Shown here one piece after another: positions 37,422 through 51,180 of a stretch of DNA of 64,000 nucleotides. Origin of the DNA: CALUOB01 sp944322305 (GTDB lineage: Bacteria > Actinomycetota > Coriobacteriia > Coriobacteriales > Coriobacteriaceae). A program made the translations under genes and the position numbers. Below the pieces are notes generated by a model. The model was not told where the DNA came from, made no database searches, and was given only the letters and a program-made list of their open reading frames with translations. The DNA is taken from the NCBI GenBank assembly GCA_963931605.1, contig OZ007031.1, forward strand, positions 1,798,001 to 1,862,000, read 5' to 3'. Each line of letters opens with the position of its first letter. The stretch's first letter is position 1.

Positions 37422-37548
37422 AAAAATGGATGTTGTTTTGAGCCGCCTTGCAAAGTAGACAGATTTTCCGCACCGCTTCTACCTGGGCTTTTGCATCGGA
37501 GATTCCCGTACATACTTCGGCGTTCCCTCTGAAACCACATCCATTTTT
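37422..37548 (+). mobile_element. 127-bp MITE-like element, copy 2
   Basis: Starts AAAAATGGATGTTGTTTT and ends AAACCACATCCATTTTT, one mismatch from perfect inversion. It shares GAGCC-GCCTTGCAAAGTAGACA with copy 1 and CTACCTGGGCTTTT with copy 3. It lies 139 bp before the start of the gene it shares with copy 1 and about 155 bp before ybaB. Confidence 0.8.
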
Positions 37549-37702
37549 GTTGTTCCCTCACAACGATGCGCAAACCGCGTGCAACGTGCGGCTGCCGGGC
37601 GCTGTGTTAGGCACTTCGGGTATCATGAGGAGCGTTTTCACACGTGTTACGAGCGTTTGCCGCTCTGCGGCGGCGCGCCCCTTCCCGAGAAAGGTATCGC
37701 TC

Positions 37703-38026
37703 ATGGGCATGAACATGGCGCAGATGATGAAGCAGGCCCGCAAGATGCAGGAGCAGCTCGCCCAGGCGCAGGAGCAGCTCAAGTTCGTGGAGTCCAGCGC
37801 CTCGGCCGGCGGCGGCACCGTCAAGGTTACCGTCAACGGCGACATGCAGATCACCAAGCTCACCATCGACCCCGAGGCCCTTGATCCCGAGGACGTGGAG
37901 ATGCTGCAGGACATGATCACCGCGGCTGTGAACGAGGCCCTGCGCGGCATTGCCGAGAAGAGCGCCCAGCAGATGAACTCCGTCACCGCTGGCATGAACA
38001 TCCCCGGGATGCCCGGCCTGTTCTAA
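37703..38026 (+). CDS. ybaB: YbaB/EbfC family nucleoid-associated protein
   Basis: 107 residues, the standard length. The N-terminal helix MAQMMKQARKMQEQLAQAQE, the beta segment GGGTVKVTVNGDMQITKLTI, and the C-terminal Met/Gly tail are diagnostic. EbfC forms tweezer-like dimers that bind DNA. In most bacteria it sits between dnaX and recR; here recR follows after 288 bp, but dnaX is separated by the repeat-flanked gene. GAAAGG precedes the ATG at 37703. The 288-bp gap to recR holds GC-rich sequence with no feature I can name. Confidence 0.95.
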   Translation: MGMNMAQMMKQARKMQEQLAQAQEQLKFVESSASAGGGTVKVTVNGDMQITKLTIDPEALDPEDVEMLQDMITAAVNEALRGIAEKSAQQMNSVTAGMNIPGMPGLF

Positions 38027-38314
38027 CGGCTACGCACGCCCGATCGCGCCGCGCGCCCGGCACAACGCGCGTGCTTTGGCGCGCGGTCGTTCGATGCGTG
38101 CAGGTTGGCGCGTCGCTCCGGCTCGCCGACTCGCCGGCCCGGCGCGGCGGCCGGCGCCCAGCCGTGCCGTTGCGCCCTGCGCAGCGGTTTGAACCCCGCG
38201 CCAACCCAGCTCAACTGGCTTCATTCCATCCGGGAACACCGTCCCGGGAGGCGTGCCCGCCGACCCCGACCGTTTTGCGCCGCCCGCATCCCGCAGCCCT
38301 GAAAGAGGCGATCC

Positions 38315-38911
38315 GTGAGCACCGACAGAAGCATGCAGCGTCTCCTCGACGAGCTGGGCCGCCTGCCCGGCATCGGCCCGAAGTCTGCCCAGCGCATCGC
38401 CTACTACCTGCTCGAAGCCGACGCCGAGGAGTCGCGCCGCCTCGCCGAGGCCATCCTCGACATGAAGGCGCAGGTGCACTTCTGCAGCCGCTGCTTCAAC
38501 TACGCCACCGCTGACGAGTGCTCCATCTGCTCCGACGGCACGCGCGACCAAGAAACCGTGTGCGTGGTCTCCGAGCCCCGCGACGTTTCGGCCATTGAGC
38601 GCACCGGCAGCTACAACGGCCTCTACCACGTTCTCGGCGGCGTCATCAGCCCCATGGACAAAATCGGTCCCGACCAGCTGCACATCCGCGAGCTTTTGGC
38701 CCGCCTGGGCACCGAGCCCATCCGCGAGGTCATCATCGCCACCAACCCCAACATCGAGGGCGAGACAACCGCAAGCTACCTGGCCCGCACCATCAAGCCG
38801 CTCGGCGTCACGGTAACGCGCCTGGCAAGCGGCCTGCCCGTGGGCGGCGACCTCGAGTACGCCGACGAGCTCACCTTGGGCCGCGCCATCGAGGCCCGCC
38901 GCGCGCTGTAG
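38315..38911 (+). CDS. recR: Recombination protein RecR
   Basis: 198 residues, full length. Order: helix-hairpin-helix (LGRLPGIGPKSAQRIAYYLL), four-Cys zinc finger (CSRCFNY ... CSIC), Toprim domain (VCVVSEPRDVSAIE ... TNPNIEGETTASYLA) and C-terminal VTRLASGLPVGGDLEYAD. It acts with RecO and RecF to load RecA at gaps. The GTG start follows GAGGCGATC. Confidence 0.97.
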   Translation: MSTDRSMQRLLDELGRLPGIGPKSAQRIAYYLLEADAEESRRLAEAILDMKAQVHFCSRCFNYATADECSICSDGTRDQETVCVVSEPRDVSAIERTGSYNGLYHVLGGVISPMDKIGPDQLHIRELLARLGTEPIREVIIATNPNIEGETTASYLARTIKPLGVTVTRLASGLPVGGDLEYADELTLGRAIEARRAL

Positions 38912-39300
38912 CGCCAAAGCCGTCGCGAGGGTGCTGCCCGCAGACGCCCGCGCGCAATCGCGCCCGCCAAGGTCGTGCCCGCAAGCCCCCGCGCGCAATC
39001 GCGCCCGCCGTCACTCGCCCATCGCCCCGCCCCTGCGCCCGTCGCCGTCACTCGCGTGTCGCCCCGCCGCTGCCCCTGCCGCCCCACCAACCGTTCGCCG
39101 AATAATTTGCCGCCCCGTCCCGGCATCAGTCTGCGCCGCAAGCCCCATACCAGCGGTTCTTTTCGCCCGTAAACCGTCCCGCGCACAGCGCTGCCAAAAA
39201 ACGTTACCCACGACGCTGATTCGCAACATTTTTCACCGACGTTGCGCCCCGCGCGGCGTACAATTACGGGTGTCCGCGTGTGCCGATTGCATACCGTGTC
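38912..39300. other. Intergenic stretch with direct repeats before nifJ
   Basis: A duplication of about 37 bp (TGCCCGCA-rich, ending CGCGCGCAATCGCGCCCGCC) lies at 38934-39008. The rest is C-rich and gene-free. A TACAAT at about 39259-39264 may be the nifJ -10, leaving a leader of about 115 nt. Confidence 0.45.
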
Positions 39301-39382
39301 CCGCATGCGGACGGGCCGTATATCGGTAGGTCGATGCCGGGGGATCGCCACCCGGCGTTCGTACTCCTAAGAGAGGAGAGAT

Positions 39383-42925
<3,543 letters not shown>

Positions 42926-42969
42926 GCCTGTGCGCTAACGTGCCCGCGCTTGCTTAAGCGTTGAGCTTC

Positions 42970-43007
42970 GGGGCCCGGATCCCTCCCACGGGGATCCGGG
43001 CCCTTTT
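42970..43007 (+). terminator. Terminator of nifJ
   Basis: GGGCCCGGATCC pairs with GGATCCGGGCCC across a short loop, followed by TTTT. Confidence 0.92.
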
Positions 43008-43224
43008 GTGTTGCGGGGGTGGCGGAGGGCGCCCGGCCCTGTCGTTTGCGCGGCAGGGGAGCGGGGCTGCTGGTTGAGCGGGCTTGCTCGTCGCAGGCGC
43101 AGCGCCGGCGCGCCCGGCCGCGCGGCGAGGGCGAGACAAGCAAGATCGGCATGCGGCGGGGCGCTCTAAGCGCGTAGGATAATGGCATAGGCAAGCGGAT
43201 ACCCCCAAGCAAAGGAGAGCTGCC

Positions 43225-44097
43225 ATGCTGTTTGAGAAGATCGAGCTGCCGCATCCCGGGTACGGGCGCGGTGCCTGCTCAGGTTCGGACGACGCGCCCT
43301 ACAGCGGCGCGCCGTTTATGCGCGCGTACTGCCAGGACAGCGCCGACGCGCCGGAGGGCGTGCGCGTGCGCCCCGCGGTGGTTATCTGCCCGGGCGGCGG
43401 CTACCACATGACCTCGTGGCGCGAGGCCGAGCCGGTGGCGCTGGCCTTCCTTGAGTGGGGTTACCAGGCGTTTATCGTTGACTACACGGTGTACGACCCG
43501 GAGGAGGCCGCATGCCTTCTGCCGTATCCGGCCTACGACCTTGCCCGCGCCGTGGTGCACGTGCGCGCAAACGCCGAGGCCTGGCACGTTGACCCCGAGC
43601 GCATCACGCTGCTCGGCTGCTCGGCCGGCGGGCACCTTTGCGCGCTTTACAGCGGGCTTTCCCGCCAGCCGTGGTTTGCCGAAAAGCTCGGGTTCACGCC
43701 AGACCAGATCGCCGTTTCGGCGCAGATCCTGTGCTACCCGGTGATCGACCTGGCGGCGGGCTGGCCCGGCGACGAGGCGTACGCCGCGCGCTTGACCGAC
43801 AACCCCTCGTGGGCCGCGACGCACACCCTTGTTGACGCGGGGACGCCGCGCACGTTCATCTGGGCCACGGCGACCGACGGCACCGTGCCGGCGCGCAACG
43901 CGCTGACCTACGCCGAGGCTCTGCTGGCCAACGGGGTGGACCACGAGTGCCACATCTTCCACCAGGGGCATCACGGGCTTTCGCTCGCCAACGCGCAGGT
44001 TGCCAAGACGCCCGAGTACAACCAGCCCCACGTGGCGCGGTGGTTCAACCTTGCGCTGGAGTGGCTCGCCGAATGCGCCGATTTAGGCCAGGCCTAA
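43225..44097 (+). CDS. Alpha/beta-hydrolase, acetyl-xylan-esterase-like
   Basis: 290 residues. The oxyanion-hole motif PGGGYHMTSWREAEP is followed by the nucleophile elbow GCSAGGHL (Ser about 134), a C-terminal Asp region (WATATDGTVPARN) and His in HIFHQGHHGLS. This is the BD-FAE/Aes-like esterase group that deacetylates oligosaccharides or small esters. No signal peptide, so cytosolic. AAAGGAG precedes the ATG. Its stop codon lies inside a 37-bp palindrome (44072-44108). Confidence 0.88.
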   Translation: MLFEKIELPHPGYGRGACSGSDDAPYSGAPFMRAYCQDSADAPEGVRVRPAVVICPGGGYHMTSWREAEPVALAFLEWGYQAFIVDYTVYDPEEAACLLPYPAYDLARAVVHVRANAEAWHVDPERITLLGCSAGGHLCALYSGLSRQPWFAEKLGFTPDQIAVSAQILCYPVIDLAAGWPGDEAYAARLTDNPSWAATHTLVDAGTPRTFIWATATDGTVPARNALTYAEALLANGVDHECHIFHQGHHGLSLANAQVAKTPEYNQPHVARWFNLALEWLAECADLGQA

Positions 44098-44108
44098 ATT
44101 GGCGCATT
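44072..44108. terminator. 37-bp palindrome overlapping esterase stop codon
   Basis: AATGCGCC-g-ATTTAGGCC around a central A returns as GGCCTAAAT-t-GGCGCATT with a single mismatch. The TAA stop is within the right arm. A related palindrome lies at 44338-44372. Confidence 0.6.
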
Positions 44109-44155
44109 ATGTAAGACAAAACCGTGCAGCGGGCCAGCCTTTTGTTGGTCGCTGC

Positions 44156-44281
44156 AAAATGGATGTTGTTTTGCGCGGGGTCGCCGAGTAGACCGGAGAG
44201 ACGCCACGCTAACTACCTGGGCTTTTCTCACGCAAGGGGGCGCTTCTACTTGAAGCGCCCCCTTAAAACAACATCCATTTT
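44156..44281 (+). mobile_element. 126-bp MITE-like element, copy 3
   Basis: Ends AAAATGGATGTTGTTTT and its exact complement (17 bp). The interior shares GTAGAC near the left and CTACCTGGGCTTTT with copy 2, and adds a strong hairpin AAGGGGGCGCTTC/GAAGCGCCCCCTT (about 44234-44263). It sits between convergent genes, bracketed by two related palindromes. Confidence 0.8.
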
Positions 44282-44337
44282 CGAAATGGGACATACCAGC
44301 CCGTCACAATTGCCCCAAGTCCGTCCCGTCTTACGAA

Positions 44338-44372
44338 ATGCGCCAAATTAGGAACGGCCTAATTTGGTGCAT
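44338..44372 (-). terminator. Palindrome after phospholipase-like gene
   Basis: ATGCGCCAAATTAGG (44338-44352) pairs with CCTAATTTGGTGCAT (44358-44372), one G-T pair. Same sequence family as the palindrome at 44072. It ends 7 bp before the stop of the minus-strand gene. Confidence 0.55.
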
Positions 44373-44378
44373 GCGGGG

Positions 44379-45326
44379 TTAGTCCGTTTCGGTGCACTCC
44401 TCGTCTTCGCCGAGGATGCGGCCCGAATAGTTCACGTGGCCGGTTACCTGGGCCATGTCCTCGCCGGTAACGAAGCGCATGGCGGCCCGCTCGTAGTAGT
44501 CGAGCGCGCGCCCAAAGGTCTGCGCAAAGTCGTCGGTGTGCTCCACCTGCGTAAACGGGTTGCGCCACGGCTTGCGCGCAAGGTTTGCGGCACCGGCGGG
44601 CGCCTTGGTGGTAACGGGGTGCGCCAGCGCGCGGAGCATGGAGCGCCCGCCGCGCAGCACGCACTCGGCACCGGCAAGCCCCGTGTTAACGGGCGAACCG
44701 GCAGGCTCGATCATCCGGTACACCAGCTGCATGTCGGCCACAGCGCCGCCGTACTCGCGCCCGCTCAGCTCGAGTCCGTAGGTAAACGAGGCCACGTAGC
44801 TCAAAAGGGCGCCAGCCACGCGGTTGATGCGCTCGCCGGTGACGATCTCGGCGGCAGGCGGGCAGTCGGCCGCAGTGGCGCCGTTGCGCTTGAGCTGCAG
44901 CATGTACACGTCTATGTCGGTCTCGATCACGGCGTGCACCTCGCCGCCGCAGCCGGCAAGCGAGGGATCCGCGTCCATGATGCCCCATTGCTGCTGGTAC
45001 ACAAAGGGGTGCGCGGTGCGGTCGAGCGCGTAGTGGGCGAGAAGCCCCAACGCAAACGCCCGGCCGATTCCGGCGTCGGCCTCGGGCAGGCGGCTCACGC
45101 CGTCGCGCAGCGCCGTGAACGCCGTCGACACGCGGCTTGCGTGCATGCGCTGCCCCAGCTCGTGGGCGGCCGGTGCGCCCAGGCCGCGGAACCGGAAGAA
45201 CAGCGGGTCGGGGCCCTGGTTGCCCAGGATAAACGCCGTGTAGGCCAGCGCGTCGGACGTGATCTCGTGCGGGATGCGCCCGGCGGCTTCTTCGCCGAAC
45301 AGGTGGTGGGTGATAAGCGCGGGCAT
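44379..45326 (-). CDS. Zinc-dependent phospholipase C-like protein
   Basis: 315 residues. It begins MPALITHHLFGEEA, contains NQGPDPLFF, then ALGLLAHYALDRTAHPFVY, the His/Asp metal-binding pattern of the zinc-dependent PLC fold, with HAVIETDIDVYML further on. Members in gut Actinobacteria and Firmicutes are predicted phospholipases or metal-dependent hydrolases; none I know of is tested. No signal peptide is visible, so an intracellular role or non-classical export must be assumed. The ATG at 45326 follows AAAGGAG. Confidence 0.8.
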   Translation of the reverse strand: MPALITHHLFGEEAAGRIPHEITSDALAYTAFILGNQGPDPLFFRFRGLGAPAAHELGQRMHASRVSTAFTALRDGVSRLPEADAGIGRAFALGLLAHYALDRTAHPFVYQQQWGIMDADPSLAGCGGEVHAVIETDIDVYMLQLKRNGATAADCPPAAEIVTGERINRVAGALLSYVASFTYGLELSGREYGGAVADMQLVYRMIEPAGSPVNTGLAGAECVLRGGRSMLRALAHPVTTKAPAGAANLARKPWRNPFTQVEHTDDFAQTFGRALDYYERAAMRFVTGEDMAQVTGHVNYSGRILGEDEECTETD

Positions 45327-45485
45327 AAGCGCTCCTTTCGCGGGCGGGATCGGTGTTTGTCCTGCATTATTCCCCGCGCGCATGGCGCAAAACGACCCCG
45401 CCCCAAAAAGCTATGTTTTGCGCCAGCGGACCCCCGTCGAGCTCGCGCACAGCGCGGTTGGCCTACGCTGCGCCCTATGCCCGCG

Positions 45486-45565
45486 CCAGCCCGCCCCACG
45501 CCCCACGCGCCCGCTGGCGGCCCGGCGTCGCCGCCAGCGGGCCGCCAGCCCGCCCCACGCCCCAC
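45486..45565. repeat. Direct repeats around a palindrome in the gap before the MFS gene
   Basis: CAGCCCGCCCCACGCCCCACG occurs at both ends of this stretch. Between them GCCCGCTGGCGGC and GCCGCCAGCGGGC form an inverted repeat. The remainder of 45327-45681 shows no gene. Confidence 0.5.
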
Positions 45566-45681
45566 GTCCCACGCCCCAACCCCGCGCCGGCCCGCCGGCT
45601 TACCAAAAGCTGACGCCCGGACCCGCCCCCGTTGCCATACCATAGATACCGAACGCCTATCCGCGTACGTGAGGACCTGCC

Positions 45682-46932
45682 ATGAAATACACCGCGCTCG
45701 AGCGCAACTGGGTTATGTACGACATCGGCAACTCGGCTCTGGTGCTGCTCAACACCTCCGTGGTGCCCATCTACTTCAACGCCATCAACACCGGCGCCTC
45801 ATCGGCCGAGCTCGTCACGGCGTGGGCCAACGCGCAAACGGTGGCCTCGCTGGTGGTGGCGCTGCTCATGCCCGTCTTGGGCTCGCTGGCCGACTTCGCC
45901 GGCCACAAGATCAAGTTCTTCCTGGGCTTCTTCCTCACCGGCCTCGTGCTGTGCCTGGCGCAGGCCATCCCCATGGGCGCCATGCCCTTCCTCGTGGTCT
46001 ACGTGCTGTGCACCATCGGCCTCAACAGCTCCATGACTTTCTACGACGCCATGCTCCCCGACGTCACCACCGACGAGCGCATGGACAACGTCTCCAGCTC
46101 GGGCTACGCCTGGGGCTACATCGGCTCGTGCGTCCCCTTCCTGGTGTGCATCGCGCTCATCATGCTCGGCCCCTCGCTTCTCGGGCTCGACATGCTGCTC
46201 GCCACGCGCCTGTCCTTCGTCATCACCGGCGTGTGGTGGCTCGCCTTCACCATCCCGCTGCTGCGCACCTACCGCCAGCGCTTCTTCAAAGAGCTCGCCC
46301 CGGGCGAGACCCTCGGCTCGGAGGTCGTCAAAACCATCCGCGGCCTCGGCGCCACGCTCGGTCGCATCGCGCACGATCGCCAGCTGCTCCTGTACATGCT
46401 CGCGTTCTTCTTCTACATCGACGGCGTGCACACCGTCATCTCCATGTCCACCACCTACGGCACCGCGCTGGGCATCGACTCCACGCAGCTCATCCTGGCT
46501 TTGCTCGTCACGCAGTTCGTGGCGTTCCCCTCGGCCATCGCCTACGGGCGCCTCGCCGGCCGCTTCAGCACCCTGCGCATGATCATCGTGGCCGTGGTGG
46601 CCTACGTGTGCATCGTGCTCTTCGCGGCGTTCTTCTTGCAAACGGCCACCGAGTTCTGGATCCTCGCCATCGCGGTGGGCCTGTTCCAGGGCGGCATCCA
46701 GGCGCTTTCGCGCAGCTTCTTCGGCAGGCTCATCCCCAAAGAGCGCGCTAACGAGTACTACGGCTTTTTCGATATCTTCGGTCGCTACGCAAGCGTCATG
46801 GGAACTCTGCTAGTATCTGTGGTGACGGCGCTGACAGGGAATCCTTCTTTAGGAGTGCTTTCCATCGGGATTCTCCTGGTTATAGGCCTCGTCATGCTAG
46901 TAAAGCTCTCCAGCCTGCGCGCCCGCGCCTAA
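45682..46932 (+). CDS. MFS transporter, UMF1/Atg22-like
   Basis: 416 residues with about twelve hydrophobic helices. It opens ERNWVMYDIGNSALVLL, the hallmark of the UMF1 (vacuole effluxer Atg22-like) family, and has the MFS loop LADFAGHKIKFF. Yeast Atg22 exports amino acids from the vacuole; bacterial members are uncharacterised exporters. GAGGA precedes the ATG. The gene reads toward the QueT-type transporter with an 87-bp gap. Confidence 0.88.
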   Translation: MKYTALERNWVMYDIGNSALVLLNTSVVPIYFNAINTGASSAELVTAWANAQTVASLVVALLMPVLGSLADFAGHKIKFFLGFFLTGLVLCLAQAIPMGAMPFLVVYVLCTIGLNSSMTFYDAMLPDVTTDERMDNVSSSGYAWGYIGSCVPFLVCIALIMLGPSLLGLDMLLATRLSFVITGVWWLAFTIPLLRTYRQRFFKELAPGETLGSEVVKTIRGLGATLGRIAHDRQLLLYMLAFFFYIDGVHTVISMSTTYGTALGIDSTQLILALLVTQFVAFPSAIAYGRLAGRFSTLRMIIVAVVAYVCIVLFAAFFLQTATEFWILAIAVGLFQGGIQALSRSFFGRLIPKERANEYYGFFDIFGRYASVMGTLLVSVVTALTGNPSLGVLSIGILLVIGLVMLVKLSSLRARA

Positions 46933-47019
46933 GGGCCCTTCTCGCCCGCGTCTGCGCGTCCTTGTCTGGAGAAGCTCATGCTGGCAGATCAGCAAAGCTC
47001 TCGAGACGAGGAGAACATC

Positions 47020-47595
47020 ATGCAGTCTAACTACCTTGCCCGCGTGGCGCTTATCGCCGCCGTGTACGCCGTGTGCACGCTGGTGGTCATGCTCTTTTTG
47101 GGCAACCTGGCCTGGGGTCCGGTGCAGTTCCGCATCTCGGAGGCCCTGTGCGCGCTGGCGCTGTTCACGCCGGCCGCCGTGCCCGGCCTCACGCTGGGGT
47201 GCGCCATCGCCAACGCGGTGAACATCGTGCTTTCCGGCACGGGCACCCTCGGGCTTCTCGACGTGGCCTTTGGCTCGCTCGCCACGTTTCTGGGCGCGCT
47301 TTTCACCTGGAAGATGCGCCGCCGCCCGCTTCTGGCGCTGGCCGGCCCGGTGATCGCCAACGCGCTTATCGTCCCGGCGTACCTGCCGCTCATGCTCATG
47401 GGCATCGGGTTTTACACCATTCCCTTCACCTCCATCTCGCTCGAGGGGTCGTGGGGGCTCATGTATCTGTTTGGACTTGTGACCACGGGATTCGGCGAGG
47501 CGGTTATTATGTATGTGTTGGGATACCCGCTGTCGCGCTCGCTCGCTGCCACGCCGCTTGGCAAGGAGGCGTGCCTGGACGCGCGCGACCGCTAA
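47020..47595 (+). CDS. queT: QueT-type queuosine precursor transporter
   Basis: 191 residues, five to six hydrophobic helices. The segments WGPVQFRISEALCALALF and GCAIANAVNIVLSG are typical of QueT, the substrate-binding (S) component of an ECF-type transporter for queuosine precursors. An ECF energising module is not in the window. I prefer the ATG at 47020 with GAGGAG 6 nt upstream; an in-frame ATG at 46978 with GGAGA is also possible. No preQ1 riboswitch is evident in the short leader. Confidence 0.85.
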   Translation: MQSNYLARVALIAAVYAVCTLVVMLFLGNLAWGPVQFRISEALCALALFTPAAVPGLTLGCAIANAVNIVLSGTGTLGLLDVAFGSLATFLGALFTWKMRRRPLLALAGPVIANALIVPAYLPLMLMGIGFYTIPFTSISLEGSWGLMYLFGLVTTGFGEAVIMYVLGYPLSRSLAATPLGKEACLDARDR

Positions 47596-47643
47596 CGCTG
47601 CCTCTGCGGGCGCTGATCGTGCTCCGGAGGTCGAGGAGCGCGC

Positions 47644-49058
47644 ATGAATCCTGCGATCGTCATTCCGTCTTACTGGGCCGGCCAGGACGCCGACGCCTTT
47701 GCGCCCGGCCATTACGACCACACCACCGACCCCGCCGCCCTTGCCCCCGAGCTCGACACCTGCTTGGGCTCGCTTGAGAAGGTGCGCGGGGTCGGGCGCG
47801 TCATCGTGCTCGTGGTGTGCCCGCCAGCGGCAACCGACCGCGTGCGCGCCCAGGTTGCAAGCATCTGCGCGGCCCATCCCATGCTGCCGGTCACGGTGGT
47901 CACCAACGACGAGGCCGCGCACGTGCAGGAGCGCATCGCGCACATCGCGCCGGAGGTGCGCGATGAGCCGGTGTCGCTGCGCGGTTACGGCGCCATCCGC
48001 AACATGGGGCTGGCAGCCGCGGCAGTTCTTGGCCACGACGTCGTGGTCTTTCTCGACGACGACGAGGTCGTGCTGACCGAGAACTTCATGGACGAGGCGC
48101 TCCACGGCCTCAACCAGCTCACGCGCCAGGGGCTGCCCATCCTGGCCAAGAGCGGCTACTTTTACGACCGCGCCGGCTCGCCGTTTGCCGACACCTCGCG
48201 CTCCAAGTGGTGCGACCGCTGGTGGACCAAGCGCGACCAGTTCAACCGCTGGATGCGCCGCGCGCTGGCCACCACGCGCATCTCGCGCTCGAACTACGTG
48301 TGCGGCGGCTGCCTGGCACTCCACGCGCGCGCCTTCACGCGGGTGGCCTTCGACCCGTACATCACGCGCGGCGAGGACCTGGACTACCTGTTCAACATAC
48401 GCATGAACGGCCTGGACGTGTGGTTCGACAACAAGTGGGTGGTGCGCCACCTGCCGCCCAAGCAAACCGAGAAGGCCCCGCGCTTCTTGCAGAACGTGTA
48501 CCGCTGGACCTACGAGCGCGCCAAGCTGCTGTACGCCAACGCGCAGATCGACCTGCACCAGGTCACGGCGGACTCGCTCATGCCGTACCCCGGGCCGTGG
48601 ATCTCGGAGAACCTTGAGAGCAAGGTGGTGAAGACCTGCCTTGCCCGCGCGCTGTGCACCCGCGAGCACGGGGCCTACCTGCGCGTTCTTACCCGCGGCC
48701 GGGCCAGCGCGCGCCGGTATGCGGCGGCAAACTGCGATAAGTACGTGCGCTTCCAAAACTTCTGGCCCGCCATCATGGCCGGGCTGTGGTGTGACGCGGA
48801 GCTCGCCGCGCTGCTCGAGCGCGGCTCAACAGGCGGCGCGGCCGAGAAGGACGCGGCAGGCGCGCCCGCCGCTAGCGCCCCGGCGGCCGGGGGCCATGCT
48901 GCGGCGGCCGACAAGCGCGCCGACGCGGCGCCCGAACCCGCCGACACGGCGAACGCAGCGCCCATCCCGGCGCCCGAGCCCGCCGACGCGGGGGCCGCGG
49001 CGCCCGCCCCTGCCCACGCCCCCGCCGAAGCGCGCCCGACCTCCCAAGGAGAGGATGC

Positions 49059-49062
<4 letters not shown>
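47644..49062 (+). CDS. Glycosyltransferase family 2-like protein
   Basis: 472 residues. The N-terminal AIVIPSYWAG and later VVFLDDDEVVL (DxD-type metal/nucleotide-sugar site, about 140) mark a GT-A fold. YGAIRNMGLAAAA and GGCLALHARAFTRVAFDPYITRGEDLDYLF (split here as GGCLALHARAF and TRGEDLDYLF) are acceptor-side features. Residues about 395-472 are Ala/Pro/Glu-rich and disordered. No membrane helix. It may modify a surface glycan. Its stop overlaps the LytS-type kinase start by 4 nt, so glycosyltransferase, kinase, regulator and phosphoesterase are probably co-transcribed. GGAGG and GAGGAG lie upstream. Confidence 0.82.
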
Positions 49063-50417
<1,355 letters not shown>

Positions 50418-50453
50418 AATAGGAACGTTACTCTCACGGAAGGAATCGTCTGC

Positions 50454-51170
50454 ATGCTGCGTGCCATGATCGTTGACGACGAGGCCCCCGCCCGCTCGGA
50501 ACTGCGCTATCTGCTCGAGGAAACCGGGCAGGTCGATCCCATCATCGAGTCTTCAAGCGTGCGCTCGGCCATTGAGAAGCTCATGGAGAGCCGCGTTGAC
50601 GTGGTGTTTCTCGACATCTCCATGCCCGGCGTCTCGGGCTTGCAGCTGGCCGAGGCCCTGCACAAGCTCAAGAACCCGCCGGCGATCGTGTTCGTGACCG
50701 CGTACAGCGAGCACGCCGTGGAGGCCTTCGAGGTCGACGCCGTTGACTACCTCATGAAGCCGGTGGAGACCGAGCGCCTGCAGCAGGCGCTGGCCAAGGT
50801 CATCGCGCGTGTGAAGCCGGCGGCCGAGCACAAGAACGTGGTGGAGCGCATTCCGGTTGAGAAGGGCGGCCGCAAGGTGCTGATCCCGGTTGACCAGATC
50901 CGCTACATCATGGCCAAGGACGATTACTCCTGCCTGTACACGGAGGACGACCGCTACCTCTCCACGACCTCGCTCGCGCAGTTCGAGGTCAAGCTGAGCG
51001 ACTACGGCTTCTTCCGCGTGCATCGCCGCTACATCGTGAACCTCGACTGCGTGGAGGACGTGGAGACCGTTTCCACGGGCGCCATGCAGCTGGGCGTGAA
51101 GGGCCTGGAGGACCGCGTGCCGGTTTCGCGCCGCCGCGTGGTGCCGCTGAAGAAGGCTTTGGGGCTGTAG
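50454..51170 (+). CDS. LytTR-family response regulator
   Basis: 238 residues. The receiver domain (1-120) has acidic residues IVDDEAP and phosphoacceptor Asp54 in VVFLDISMPG, with Thr/Lys switch residues FVTAYSEHA and YLMKPV. The LytTR DNA-binding domain (about 135-238) has the signatures RYIMAKDDYSCLYTED and FFRVHRRYIVNLDCVE. It forms a two-component system with the preceding kinase. Its target genes cannot be read from here; family members control cell-wall, carbon-starvation or peptide-transport genes. GGAAGG precedes the start. Confidence 0.94.
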   Translation: MLRAMIVDDEAPARSELRYLLEETGQVDPIIESSSVRSAIEKLMESRVDVVFLDISMPGVSGLQLAEALHKLKNPPAIVFVTAYSEHAVEAFEVDAVDYLMKPVETERLQQALAKVIARVKPAAEHKNVVERIPVEKGGRKVLIPVDQIRYIMAKDDYSCLYTEDDRYLSTTSLAQFEVKLSDYGFFRVHRRYIVNLDCVEDVETVSTGAMQLGVKGLEDRVPVSRRRVVPLKKALGL

Positions 51171-51180
51171 GCTGCGCGCG

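Noticed and set aside
35887..37548. Classical composite transposon with its own transposase
   Set aside because: No transposase gene lies inside or near. If mobile, it must be moved in trans, so I report a cassette hypothesis instead.
46933..47019. preQ1 riboswitch before queT
   Set aside because: The short leader lacks the conserved preQ1 aptamer core and the A-rich 3' segment; a ribosome binding site with two possible starts explains it.
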